A stretch of 64,000 nucleotides of DNA, taken from contig JBGTSJ010000013.1 of NCBI GenBank assembly GCA_041940305.1, positions 62,001-126,000 on the forward strand, written 5' to 3'. This document shows positions 16,477-24,785 of the stretch, piece by piece. Below the pieces are notes generated by a model, which saw only the letters and a list, made by a program, of their open reading frames with translations, did no database searches and had not been told where the DNA came from. A program made the position numbers and the translations under genes. Within the stretch, counting starts at the first letter, position 1. Each line of letters starts with the position of its first letter. Source of the stretch: JBGTSJ01 sp041940305 (GTDB lineage Bacteria > Planctomycetota > Planctomycetia > Planctomycetales > Planctomycetaceae).

Positions 16477-18057
16477 TCAAGTGGCCGCCGTCTCCATCTT
16501 CGTGCTCGATTTCCGCGCTGTATGCAGATGTTGCGACCAGTCGTCATCCACCCGGATGACGTCGATTCCTCCGCTCAGCGTCAGGTGCTTCACGTTGCTG
16601 TACCGCGAGTCCTTGTAGTCCACGACGTTGCCAGCCGCGATCGCTTCCAATACCTGGTCCACCCCTTCCTCCACTGTCCAGGCCGGGGCATATCCCAGCA
16701 CGCGATCAATCTTGTCGAAGCTCACGCGGTAGTTCCGCTTGTCCTTCGAGTTCAGGTCCTGGATCAGCTCGGCTCCCAGCACCCGCTCCTGGATCAGCTC
16801 CCCGATCTGCGAGATCGTGTAGTTCTGCGCATTCGACCCGACGTTAAAGATCTCCTTCCCCACCTGCGGCAGCGCGGCCTGCAGCACCGTCAGCACTCCC
16901 AGGGCTGCGTCGTCCACGTGCACGAACGGCCGCCACTGGTCGCCGCCGTTGATCGTGATGATTCCCTCCGTCTTGGCCTTTGCGGCGAGCAGGTTCACCA
17001 CCAGATCGAACCGGGTTCGTCCCGACAGGCCGTAGATCGTCGCGAACCGCAGAATCGTCGGTCGGAATGTATCGTCCGCCATCTGCAGCAGACCCCGCTC
17101 CGCGGCCAGCTTCGTATGTCCGTACAGCGAAATGGGCTGCACTTCCGAATGCTCGTCCAGCAGATCGTCGCATGCCCCGTAGACTGAACACGTGCTGGCG
17201 AAGATGAACCGCGGTATTCCGCTCGCCTTGGCCACGTTGGCAATCATCTCGGTCGCCGAGAGGTTCACGTCCAGCGTCACCTTCTCATCAATGTCGCACG
17301 CCGGATCCCCCACGATGGCTCCCAGGTGAATCACCGCGTCCATGTCCCGCATGGAGGAGACCACCTTGTGCACATGCCGGAAATCACCCTCCACCAGTTC
17401 CAGCCGAGGGTGCCGCAGCACCCCCGCGATCGGCTCCGTTCCGTACAGGAACATGTCCAGCACCCGCACGCGATATCCGTGGTTTAGCAACTTCGGCAGC
17501 AGTGCCGATCCGATGTATCCCGCACCGCCGATCACCAGCACGTTCTTGCCGGATTCGCTGCGAGGCCTCGGCTTGCTCTCCCGCTCCGGTCGCACCACAG
17601 CTTCCCACAGGAACGTCCACGTCCGTGACGCCAGGCAGATCCCCAGGTTCAGCGCGAAGGCCAGCACCAGCGCGCCGCGCGGCATCTCGTTCCAGCCGAA
17701 CCGGTCCCATGACAGATACGTCAGGCATCCGTACAGCAGGTAGCTGTACGTCACGGCCTGCACGATGATCAGCGCCTTGTACTTCCCCTGGTACGACCGG
17801 CCGTACGTGTAGAAGCCGCTCAGTGAATACACCGCCAGGCACAGCGCCGTCAGCAGCGGCGCATTCCACAGGAACAGGCCCACGTGGTCCCAGAACCGGC
17901 CCGTCAGCGAAGCGCCGGTCGGCGCCTTGTCGAACGCGGCGTCCAGGGCCAGTCGAATCGCCAGCGCACCGGCCAGCGACACGATCGTCATCGCGGCATC
18001 CGCCAGCATCCGTACCAGCGTTCCGCGCGTCATCGAAATCCTCGGCATTCTGCTCAT
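16477..18057 (-). CDS. Membrane-anchored NAD-dependent sugar epimerase/dehydratase
   Basis: 526 residues from the ATG at 18057 (GGAG 9 nt upstream); a GTG at 18093 would add 12. The first ~165 residues contain four transmembrane helices, resembling the membrane part of CapD/FlaA1-type proteins. The rest is an extended SDR: 'NVLVIGGAGYIGSALLPKL' binds NAD, 'YGHTKLAAERG' gives the catalytic Tyr and Lys, and 'FASTCSVYGA' supplies the Ser/Thr. Classic CapD proteins use other spacing, and the catalytic half here is more like a UDP-glucose 4-epimerase/NAD epimerase. It probably makes a precursor sugar at the membrane close to the glycosyltransferases. Confidence 0.85.
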   Translation of the reverse strand: MSRMPRISMTRGTLVRMLADAAMTIVSLAGALAIRLALDAAFDKAPTGASLTGRFWDHVGLFLWNAPLLTALCLAVYSLSGFYTYGRSYQGKYKALIIVQAVTYSYLLYGCLTYLSWDRFGWNEMPRGALVLAFALNLGICLASRTWTFLWEAVVRPERESKPRPRSESGKNVLVIGGAGYIGSALLPKLLNHGYRVRVLDMFLYGTEPIAGVLRHPRLELVEGDFRHVHKVVSSMRDMDAVIHLGAIVGDPACDIDEKVTLDVNLSATEMIANVAKASGIPRFIFASTCSVYGACDDLLDEHSEVQPISLYGHTKLAAERGLLQMADDTFRPTILRFATIYGLSGRTRFDLVVNLLAAKAKTEGIITINGGDQWRPFVHVDDAALGVLTVLQAALPQVGKEIFNVGSNAQNYTISQIGELIQERVLGAELIQDLNSKDKRNYRVSFDKIDRVLGYAPAWTVEEGVDQVLEAIAAGNVVDYKDSRYSNVKHLTLSGGIDVIRVDDDWSQHLHTARKSSTKMETAAT

Positions 18058-18204
18058 GTCAGTCGGCTCCGCATCAGGGACGTGCTTCGACACGAACGGG
18101 GGCGCTCCGCAGACGGCGCGCAGCGCTTCCCCGTTCCACTCCGTTCACGTCGTTCACACAGCGATTTGGCAACGCAATTCGGCCCGCCGCCTCAGGCCTC
18201 CGGG

Positions 18205-19767
18205 CTATACCGTCGAGGCCTCGGCTACCAGTTCCGCGCGCAACTTGGCGCGCTGTACTTTCCCGCTCGCGGTTCGCGGCAGCTCATCCACGATCCGCAC
18301 CTCCCGCGGCTGCTTGTAACGCGGCAACCCGTCCCGGCAGCGCGCCCATACACGCTGGTCCAGGTCCACGTCCCCATCCACGGCCGGCACGACAAACGCC
18401 ACTGCCCGTTCTCCCCAGATCTCATCCGTCCCGCCGGCGACCGCGCACTCACCTACGCCCGACACCGCCGCAATGACGTCTTCAATTTCCTGCGGATTGA
18501 TCCGGTACGCGCCGCTCTTGATCATGTCGTTGTTGCGCCCCACGATGTACACGAACCCCTCATCGTCCACGCGCGCCAGGTCTCCGGTCCGCAATCCCTC
18601 CGGCTTCAGCACGCGTGCCGTCGCGGCCGGGTCGCGCCAATAGCCTTCCATCACGTTTTCGCCCCGCGCCACAATCTCCCCCACGTCCCCGGGGACTGTC
18701 GGCTGCCCTTCGTCGTCGAGCACTCGCAATTCCACTCCGGCGATTCCGCGGCCGATTGACCCCCCCTTCCGATCCAGGTCTTCCGGCAGCAACGTCGAGA
18801 GCCGCGCCGTGCCTTCCGTCTGCCCGTACATCAGGAACAGTTGAGCTGCGGGCAGGGTGGCCCGCAGGGCCTGTGTGTGCGCCGGTGGCAGCGCGCCGCC
18901 CGCGCAGGTCACGTACCGCAGCCGCGGAAAAGTTCGCCGTTTCAGGTTCGATCGATGCAGCAGGAGCGCATACGTCGCCGGCACGCCGGCGAAACCGGTC
19001 ACTTCCTGCTGCTCCATCCAGTCGAGCACCGAGTTCCAGAACACGAACTCGCTCCCCAACACCAGCCGTCCCCCCACGGCCAGGTGGGTGAACAGCAGCG
19101 AGTTTCCATACGAATAGAAGAACGGCAGGACCGCCAGCACGCTGTCCGCCGGCGTCAACTGCAGGTACTCCACGATCGAACCGCAGTTCGCCGCGATGTT
19201 CCGATGGCTCAGCATCACTCCCTTGGGCCGCCCCGTCGTGCCCGACGTGTAAATGATCTGCGCCAGTCCATTTCCTGATGCTTCGCGCCTCGCGTCGTTG
19301 AACCGTCCGACCGCCTCGTCGAAGGCAACCTCAAAGAAGCCTCCGTTTGGCCGCGGATGGATTCCGTCGTCCAGTCTCACGACGGCCCGCACCGACCCCG
19401 GAAGACCCAGTGCCGCAATCTCATCCAGCAGTCTCCCCCCCTTCGCATGCACGACCAGCACTGTCGGCTCGGCGTGCCGGAGCAGTCCGTTCAGCTCCGC
19501 CGTCGTCGTCTGCGGGTTGAGTCCCACCACGACTCCGCCCGCCTGCTGCGTCCCGATGTAGCAGACCACGTATTCCCAGCAGTTGGGGAGCAGCAGCAGC
19601 ACCCGCTCTCCCCCCGCCACTCCCACCGACTGCAGCCAGCCGGCGAACGTGCGAGCCCGCTCAGCCAGCTCACCATAAGTGTGGTCGAACCCGCGGTGAT
19701 GCACCGCCACGCGCTCCGGATGCGCCTCGGCACGTGCTGCAAACTGCTCCACCAGTGTTTGTCTCAT
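18205..19767 (-). CDS. AMP-forming acyl ligase (acyl-CoA/acyl-ACP synthetase)
   Basis: 520 residues from the ATG at 19767 (a TTG lies directly before it). ANL superfamily motifs are complete: P-loop 'YTSGTTGRPKGVMLS', 'LFLMYGQTEGTARLS' (A5), 'LRTGDLARVDDEGFVYIVGR' (A8), and the terminal catalytic lysine in 'PRTASGKVQR'. It should activate a carboxylic acid as acyl-AMP and load it on CoA or a carrier protein. The acyl carrier protein gene lies two genes upstream with the LarA-like gene in between. A similar ligase is recorded in exosortase A loci (TIGR03098, from memory). The acid used is unknown; no obvious thioesterase is nearby. Confidence 0.9.
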   Translation of the reverse strand: MRQTLVEQFAARAEAHPERVAVHHRGFDHTYGELAERARTFAGWLQSVGVAGGERVLLLLPNCWEYVVCYIGTQQAGGVVVGLNPQTTTAELNGLLRHAEPTVLVVHAKGGRLLDEIAALGLPGSVRAVVRLDDGIHPRPNGGFFEVAFDEAVGRFNDARREASGNGLAQIIYTSGTTGRPKGVMLSHRNIAANCGSIVEYLQLTPADSVLAVLPFFYSYGNSLLFTHLAVGGRLVLGSEFVFWNSVLDWMEQQEVTGFAGVPATYALLLHRSNLKRRTFPRLRYVTCAGGALPPAHTQALRATLPAAQLFLMYGQTEGTARLSTLLPEDLDRKGGSIGRGIAGVELRVLDDEGQPTVPGDVGEIVARGENVMEGYWRDPAATARVLKPEGLRTGDLARVDDEGFVYIVGRNNDMIKSGAYRINPQEIEDVIAAVSGVGECAVAGGTDEIWGERAVAFVVPAVDGDVDLDQRVWARCRDGLPRYKQPREVRIVDELPRTASGKVQRAKLRAELVAEASTV

Positions 19768-19776
19768 CAACTCCAG

Positions 19777-21054
19777 TCAACCCCGTCCGTCGCGCACGAT
19801 CTGCAGTGGACCGCACGGGAACACCCCCACTCGCGCATCCTCCGGCAATCGTCGCCCGAGTTCCGCCATCAATTCCTCGCCGTCGCGAAACACCGGATAG
19901 CCCTCCCAGTACAACTCATGGACGTCGTCGGCCGGAACGCTGGGCGTGTACAGCCACAATTCCCGTCCCCTGAGCCACCGCTTCGGTTGTGGACGTCGGT
20001 AGCTCACCCCGCCCGGCTCAAACAACCCGTGTCGTCCCCTGCCCCCCGGCGCCGCACATGTCAGTACGACGATTCCCCCTTCCTTGACCACCGGCGCCTT
20101 CACGGACTTCCACGCGGTAAACGCGCTTTCCGCCTGGATCAGATCCACGTCCTTGGGGAACGCATTCACGATCGCACAGTCATACGTTCTGGTGAGTTCC
20201 GCCGAGAACTCGGCCTCCCCGCAGCGGCACGCCTGCCGGTGCGCCTTCACGAAGTCCCCGGCGCACAACCCCACTGTCTCGCGGTGAATATTCGGTACCA
20301 CGCACAGGGCGTAATCCAGGCCCAGTTCCCGGACAATCCGCTCCGCCTCTTTGCGAAATCCGTTGGCATTTGGGTCCGCTCCCCCGCGCAACCCCATCTG
20401 CACGAACTGATGGCTTCGCTGAATCGAATTCAGGTCGGCCAGGCCCGGCAGCACCAGTTTCGCCCCTCCGCTGAACCCCGCGAACGGATGCGGCAGCACC
20501 GAACCGATGACGACCCGCACTTCGGACTGCATATATGTCCGATTGATCCGCAATTCTGCATCGCCGTATTGGATTCCCGTTGGCGCCAGTTCGCCCCGGC
20601 AGTCGTGCGATTCCACGGCGCATCGGGCCCGGATGTCCGCTCCCACTTTCCAGTTAAGCTCGTCGTCGGTCAGCGCCCGGTGTGATCCGACCGCCGCCAC
20701 GATCCGGACATCCGCTGCGTCAATTCCCCCCTCCGCCAGTCGCGCCAACACGATCGGCAGCAGTTCGGCCGTCCGTGTCGGTCGCGCCGCGTCGTCGATT
20801 ACGATGCACGCGGATTTCCTGCCTCGCACCACTTCGGGCAGCCCCCGGCTCCCCGCAGGCTCGTCGATCCGCCCCCGAAGCTCTGACGGCTCCAGCGGTC
20901 GGGACGAGCCCGGACCAATCCGGTCAATCCGCCATGATCCCACCGGCTTGAGACGATGCACGGTATCGGCGTGCCACGCGCTCCATGGCAGTTCAATCTC
21001 AGCCAGGCCGCCTTCCGGCAATGTCGCCTCCAGGGGCTCGCGTCGCTCAGCCAC
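19777..21054 (-). CDS. LarA-like nickel-pincer racemase/epimerase family protein
   Basis: 425 residues, the normal LarA length, from a GTG at 21054 that overlaps the ACP stop and has GAAGAGAAG before it; a TTG at 21078 is the alternative. Family motifs in order: 'DDAARPT' (87-93), 'GSHR' (123-126), 'PHPFAGFSGGAKLVLPG' with H189 and K199, and 'RSHQ' with H215. The spacings agree with L. plantarum LarA (R75, H108, H174, K184, H200), so the pincer-attaching Lys and nickel-ligand His are present. Family enzymes racemise or epimerise 2-hydroxy acids by hydride transfer. The genes that make the cofactor (larB, larC, larE) are not in this window. Substrate is unknown; context suggests a hydroxy-acid or sugar-acid used by the acyl ligase/ACP. 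Confidence 0.85.
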   Translation of the reverse strand: MAERREPLEATLPEGGLAEIELPWSAWHADTVHRLKPVGSWRIDRIGPGSSRPLEPSELRGRIDEPAGSRGLPEVVRGRKSACIVIDDAARPTRTAELLPIVLARLAEGGIDAADVRIVAAVGSHRALTDDELNWKVGADIRARCAVESHDCRGELAPTGIQYGDAELRINRTYMQSEVRVVIGSVLPHPFAGFSGGAKLVLPGLADLNSIQRSHQFVQMGLRGGADPNANGFRKEAERIVRELGLDYALCVVPNIHRETVGLCAGDFVKAHRQACRCGEAEFSAELTRTYDCAIVNAFPKDVDLIQAESAFTAWKSVKAPVVKEGGIVVLTCAAPGGRGRHGLFEPGGVSYRRPQPKRWLRGRELWLYTPSVPADDVHELYWEGYPVFRDGEELMAELGRRLPEDARVGVFPCGPLQIVRDGRG

Positions 21055-21298
21055 GCTTCTCTTCAATATAGCGCACAATCGACGAAACGCTCTGGAAGTT
21101 TTCCGGCGTCATGTCGTCCTCGTCCACGGCGATGTGGTACCGCGACTCGATGTGCGCAATCAGATCGACCATCGCCACCGAGTCGATGATCCCGGCCTCC
21201 AGCAGCGAATCGTCGTCGGCGAACTCGCCAGCCGCTCCTGATGCCGAGTTATTCGACAGGAATGCTCGTATGTCTTCACGCATGGTTGCTTGTTTCAA
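21047..21298 (-). CDS. Acyl carrier protein
   Basis: 83 residues, acidic, four-helix ACP fold. The phosphopantetheine serine is S40 in 'GIIDSVAMVDL'. The N-terminal helix ('MREDIRAFLSNN') and C-terminal helix ('SSIVRYIEEKRG') match the length of the family. It should carry an acyl group as a thioester for transfer to the polysaccharide or a precursor. It is followed by the LarA-like gene (8-nt overlap) and the AMP-forming ligase, and preceded 11 nt upstream by a GNAT acyltransferase, which makes a four-gene acyl-transfer module likely. Confidence 0.9.
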   Translation of the reverse strand: MKQATMREDIRAFLSNNSASGAAGEFADDDSLLEAGIIDSVAMVDLIAHIESRYHIAVDEDDMTPENFQSVSSIVRYIEEKRG

Positions 21299-21309
21299 TC
21301 AATCCTGAC

Positions 21310-22368
21310 TCAGACGTCACGGTCCCCCACGGTGACTCGCCACGCGCGCGGATCATACACCGCTGCTGCCCAGGGCTGTTGCGCCGGACAGTAGCCAAAC
21401 ATGGGCGAACGTTCCTCGCGCTGCCGATACCCCAATGATCGCAGCAGCGGCAGCAGCGGGTTTGACTCCAGCAGCGACATGCTGATCGATCGCCGCCGCT
21501 CCGTGTATCCGATCTCCCCCAGCCGCTGCAGGAGGGCTCTCGCCGCCCGCTCATTGTCCATCGGATACACGTCCTTGACATGCACTTCGTCTCCCTCAAT
21601 CACGTATGCCAGATACCCCTCCAGCCGGTCACCGTCGTCGGCCGCCAGCATCCGCGTCCGGTATAGCGGATTCGTTCCGTATCGCCATCTCAGGTAGTCT
21701 CGATCGCGCACTCCCACGGTCAGGCGGCCATCATGCTCCGTGCTCCGCCGGAACAGCTCGTCGAACGAGTTGTCCACATCCATCGGGTCCATGATCCGCA
21801 CCCGCAGACCCGTGTGCCGCCCACTGTCCCACCAGCTCCGCACCGGATCAATCACCGCCCCCGCCGCCGCTCCCAGACGTGCCGATGATGTCCTTTCCGC
21901 AATAATTGCTCTTACACATAACGGCTTGGCCACCCGTATCATCGTGCCGATTTCTCGATGGCCGACCCGCGCATGGATCACCGCCATCCGCTCGTTCGGA
22001 TGGGAATACAGGAACTCCACCTGTCCTTCATCGATCGCCTCCTTCGCAGCACGACGCAGTTTCAGCGCCAAACCCAAAGTCCGATACTCCGGAAGGATGG
22101 AGAAGTCCGCCCCCACCCAGCACATGCGTGCCACTCCCTGCACCCGCATCCGCCGCGGCAGTGCCGCAGTGAAGCCAACGGCCTCACCCTGTGCGTTGCG
22201 CACCATCCACACGACTGCCTCACCGTCGGGGTTTTGTCTGTAAAGCCACTCGAAGCGCGACGCCTCCGCCGGTCGACGGCGTGTGGCGCTCAGCAGCCGC
22301 ACGCAGTCTCCCAGCGCCGTCGCTGGCGACTCCACGGTGATCTCGAATTGGGAGCACGTCGCAATCAA
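21310..22368 (-). CDS. GNAT-family acyltransferase
   Basis: 352 residues from a TTG at 22368 (no ATG fits; the deacetylase stop is 15 nt upstream). The N-terminal GNAT domain shows 'VVWMVRNAQGEAVGFTAALP' (beta strands) and 'CWVGADFSILPEYRTLGLAL', where the 'R-x-L-G-L-A' segment sits in the acyl-CoA-binding loop. The C-terminal half ('YLRWRYGTNPLYRTRML', 'LEGYLAYVIEGDEVHVKDV') looks like a second GNAT-like lobe, as in double-GNAT or FemAB-like proteins. It probably acylates an amino sugar, possibly from the ACP encoded next. The acceptor is unknown. Confidence 0.75.
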   Translation of the reverse strand: MIATCSQFEITVESPATALGDCVRLLSATRRRPAEASRFEWLYRQNPDGEAVVWMVRNAQGEAVGFTAALPRRMRVQGVARMCWVGADFSILPEYRTLGLALKLRRAAKEAIDEGQVEFLYSHPNERMAVIHARVGHREIGTMIRVAKPLCVRAIIAERTSSARLGAAAGAVIDPVRSWWDSGRHTGLRVRIMDPMDVDNSFDELFRRSTEHDGRLTVGVRDRDYLRWRYGTNPLYRTRMLAADDGDRLEGYLAYVIEGDEVHVKDVYPMDNERAARALLQRLGEIGYTERRRSISMSLLESNPLLPLLRSLGYRQREERSPMFGYCPAQQPWAAAVYDPRAWRVTVGDRDV

Positions 22369-22383
22369 ATAAGGTGACTCCGC

Positions 22384-23418
22384 TCAACTCGCTTGAAAAA
22401 CCGGCTCCGCGGGATCAGCGGCGGCTCCGGATCGCTCGGTCCGGTTCGGCCAGGCTGCCGCGAATCCGCTCAGCGTGTCTGCCATCAATCCGTGCTGCTG
22501 CAGCGAATACGTGCAGGTCTCCTCAATCCGCCGCAGAAAATGATCCCGCTCGGCCGCGGAGCGCACATACGGAGAGCTCCCCGGCAGCAGTGACGAACTG
22601 TGGAACATCATCACCAGCGCGGGCGCCCGCTGGTCCACCAGTCGGTCCACCAGCCGATTCATCCGGGCGGCGCTCGACTGTTCCGGACTCAGCTTGATCT
22701 GCTGCAACAGGCCGGTCCGATCGAGCATCCCTTCGATCCGCATCGATCGCATCCACCTCCGTCGTCGAATGCCGCTCAGCACTCGCTGTCCCGTGTCAAA
22801 CCGCCGGCAGCTGTACCCCACCGACACCGGCGCCTCTACCATCCCTCCCTGCGGGTCTTCGCGCCGCAGTTCCTCGCCGACCCGATACGCCCGCCACGGT
22901 GCATCGCTGAAATCCGGCCCCCCCTGCGACGAATAGTCCAGAAACGGAATCACGCTCGAATCCACCACGTATCCCAGTTCGTGCAACACCGCGAGGCCCT
23001 CATTACTCAGTCCATATCGTCCCGCACGAAACGATGTCGGCCGTCGCTCGATTCGCTCCTCAATGTGATCCGTCAGCCACGCGATCTTCGCCCGCTGCTC
23101 CGCCGCAGGCAGATTGCACAGATAAGTCTCCCGCGTGTCTCTCAGTTCCGTCAGCGGTGGATTGCACCACGGATGCACGTGTGCACCGATCTCGCTGCGA
23201 CCGTCTGCGGCAAGCTCGCGCAGAATCGATGCCGCGCGATCGTCCTCGACCACCGGCGCGTCCGCCAGATATGTCGGCCTCACTCCCAGCCGATCACATA
23301 ACTCCTGAAATCGCGGCAACTCCTCCACGTTACGCACCGTGTTCCCGCTGCTGGGATATCGCCCCCCCCACAGCCCTTCCTCTTCAGTATCAACAGTGAC
23401 GATGAGCCGTGGTTTCAC
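22384..23418 (-). CDS. Polysaccharide deacetylase-like protein (NodB-type fold)
   Basis: 344 residues from a GTG that overlaps the stop of the dehydrogenase gene (GTGA). Motifs: 'LIVTVDTEEEGLWGG' (catalytic/metal Asp), 'EIGAHVHPWCNPP' (metal His pair), 'RPTSFRAGRYG' (motif 3 Arg) and 'ALVMMFHSSSLLPG'. These are the NodB/CE4 elements for removing N- or O-acetyl groups from sugars. No signal peptide is visible, so it may act on lipid-linked precursors in the cytoplasm. It is distinct from the second deacetylase at 46642-47526. Confidence 0.82.
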   Translation of the reverse strand: MKPRLIVTVDTEEEGLWGGRYPSSGNTVRNVEELPRFQELCDRLGVRPTYLADAPVVEDDRAASILRELAADGRSEIGAHVHPWCNPPLTELRDTRETYLCNLPAAEQRAKIAWLTDHIEERIERRPTSFRAGRYGLSNEGLAVLHELGYVVDSSVIPFLDYSSQGGPDFSDAPWRAYRVGEELRREDPQGGMVEAPVSVGYSCRRFDTGQRVLSGIRRRRWMRSMRIEGMLDRTGLLQQIKLSPEQSSAARMNRLVDRLVDQRAPALVMMFHSSSLLPGSSPYVRSAAERDHFLRRIEETCTYSLQQHGLMADTLSGFAAAWPNRTERSGAAADPAEPVFQAS

Positions 23419-24716
23419 AGTGCAACCGCTTCCTCTGCTGAGGGCGTGACCAGATCGCGCCGCAGATCGAGCACTTCTCCCGCGTAGCCCGCTTCCAGAT
23501 CCAGCGTGTCCGCGATGCCGTTGCCCAGCACCAGCAGTTCGGCGTGCTCGAACAGCGACTGAGGATCGTCCACCAGCAGCGAAGACAGATGCGGCAGGTG
23601 CTCGTCCACGTAGTGTCGATTGCTCCCCACCAGGTTCACCATCCGCACTCCCGGATCGTAGATCTGCAGCGCATACCCCCGTCCCAGCAGCGTCTCCGCC
23701 ACTGTCACCAAAGGACTCTCCCGCAGATCGTCCGTTCCGCTCTTGAAGCTCAGTCCTGCAATTCCGATCCGACGCGCTCCTGATCGTTGGATCCGACGCA
23801 CCGCGCGGGCGATATGTGCCTCATTCGAAGGCAGAATCGCCCCCAGTACCTGTGCCGCAATGGCACGTTCCTGCGAAAGGCGCGTCAACGCCCGCACATC
23901 CTTAGGCAGGCACGATCCGCCAAACGCAAAACCCGGCCGCAGGTAGGCCGGCGAGATGTTCAGCGAGGTATCGCGACACAGTATCTCCATCACCCGCTGA
24001 CCGTCCGCCTCGAGCGCCTGGGCGATCGTTCCCATTTCATTCGCAAACGCCACCTTCAGGGCATGGAACGCGTTGCACCCGTACTTCACCAGTGCCGCCG
24101 TCCGCGTGTCCGTCACGATCGACTCCGCATCGATTCCTTCGTACAGACCGAGCACCCGCGCCGCCGCCTCCGGATCAGCCGCCCCCACCAGGACAAACGG
24201 TGGATTCTGGTAGTCGCGGATCGCCGTCGTCTCCCGCAGAAACTCCGGATTGTTGCACAACTGCACTCGCGTTCCCGATTCGCTCCCCAGTACTTCATCC
24301 AGAATCGGGGCCAGCCGCTCCTCCAGCACCCCCGGCATCAGTGTCGAGCGGATCACAATCACCAACTCACTGCTGCATCCCCGCAGCGCCTCCGCAATCT
24401 GGCGCACCACTGTCTCCACGGCCCGCGAATCCACGCTCCCGTCCGCTCGCGACGGAGTCCCTACGGCCACCAGAGCCAGTTCCGACTCCCGCACGGCGTC
24501 CCGAATCGCACTCGTGGCCCGCAACCGGCCCGATTCCACACCCTCTGCGAGCAGCGCATCCAGGCCCGGTTCGGCGACCGGAGCACGACCGCTGTTGATC
24601 AGGTCCACTTTGTCCGCGCTGATGTCCACTCCTATGACGGTATGTCCGTCACGGCAAAGGCAACCCGCCGTCGCACATCCGACATAACCCAATCCGAAGA
24701 CCGCGACCCGCGCCAC
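23415..24716 (-). CDS. Nucleotide-sugar dehydrogenase (GDP-mannose/UDP-glucose 6-dehydrogenase family)
   Basis: 433 residues from a GTG with a strong site (AGGAGGTGGT). Motifs: NAD loop 'VAVFGLGYVGCATAG', 'VDISADKVDLIN', 'NNPEFLRE', 'VKYGCNAFHALKVAFANE' and the catalytic C269 in 'FAFGGSCLPKD'. The 'GGSCLPKDVRAL' form resembles AlgD (GDP-mannose dehydrogenase), but UDP-sugar enzymes share most of it. The reaction is a two-step oxidation of a hexose at C6 to a uronic acid, so the EPS probably contains a uronate. It is translationally coupled to the deacetylase. Confidence 0.92.
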   Translation of the reverse strand: MARVAVFGLGYVGCATAGCLCRDGHTVIGVDISADKVDLINSGRAPVAEPGLDALLAEGVESGRLRATSAIRDAVRESELALVAVGTPSRADGSVDSRAVETVVRQIAEALRGCSSELVIVIRSTLMPGVLEERLAPILDEVLGSESGTRVQLCNNPEFLRETTAIRDYQNPPFVLVGAADPEAAARVLGLYEGIDAESIVTDTRTAALVKYGCNAFHALKVAFANEMGTIAQALEADGQRVMEILCRDTSLNISPAYLRPGFAFGGSCLPKDVRALTRLSQERAIAAQVLGAILPSNEAHIARAVRRIQRSGARRIGIAGLSFKSGTDDLRESPLVTVAETLLGRGYALQIYDPGVRMVNLVGSNRHYVDEHLPHLSSLLVDDPQSLFEHAELLVLGNGIADTLDLEAGYAGEVLDLRRDLVTPSAEEAVAL

Positions 24717-24785
24717 GCACCACCTCCTTCAATCGGAACCACAGTTTTGAGCACGACCGCGCCGCACCCGGTGCTCGCAATCCAC

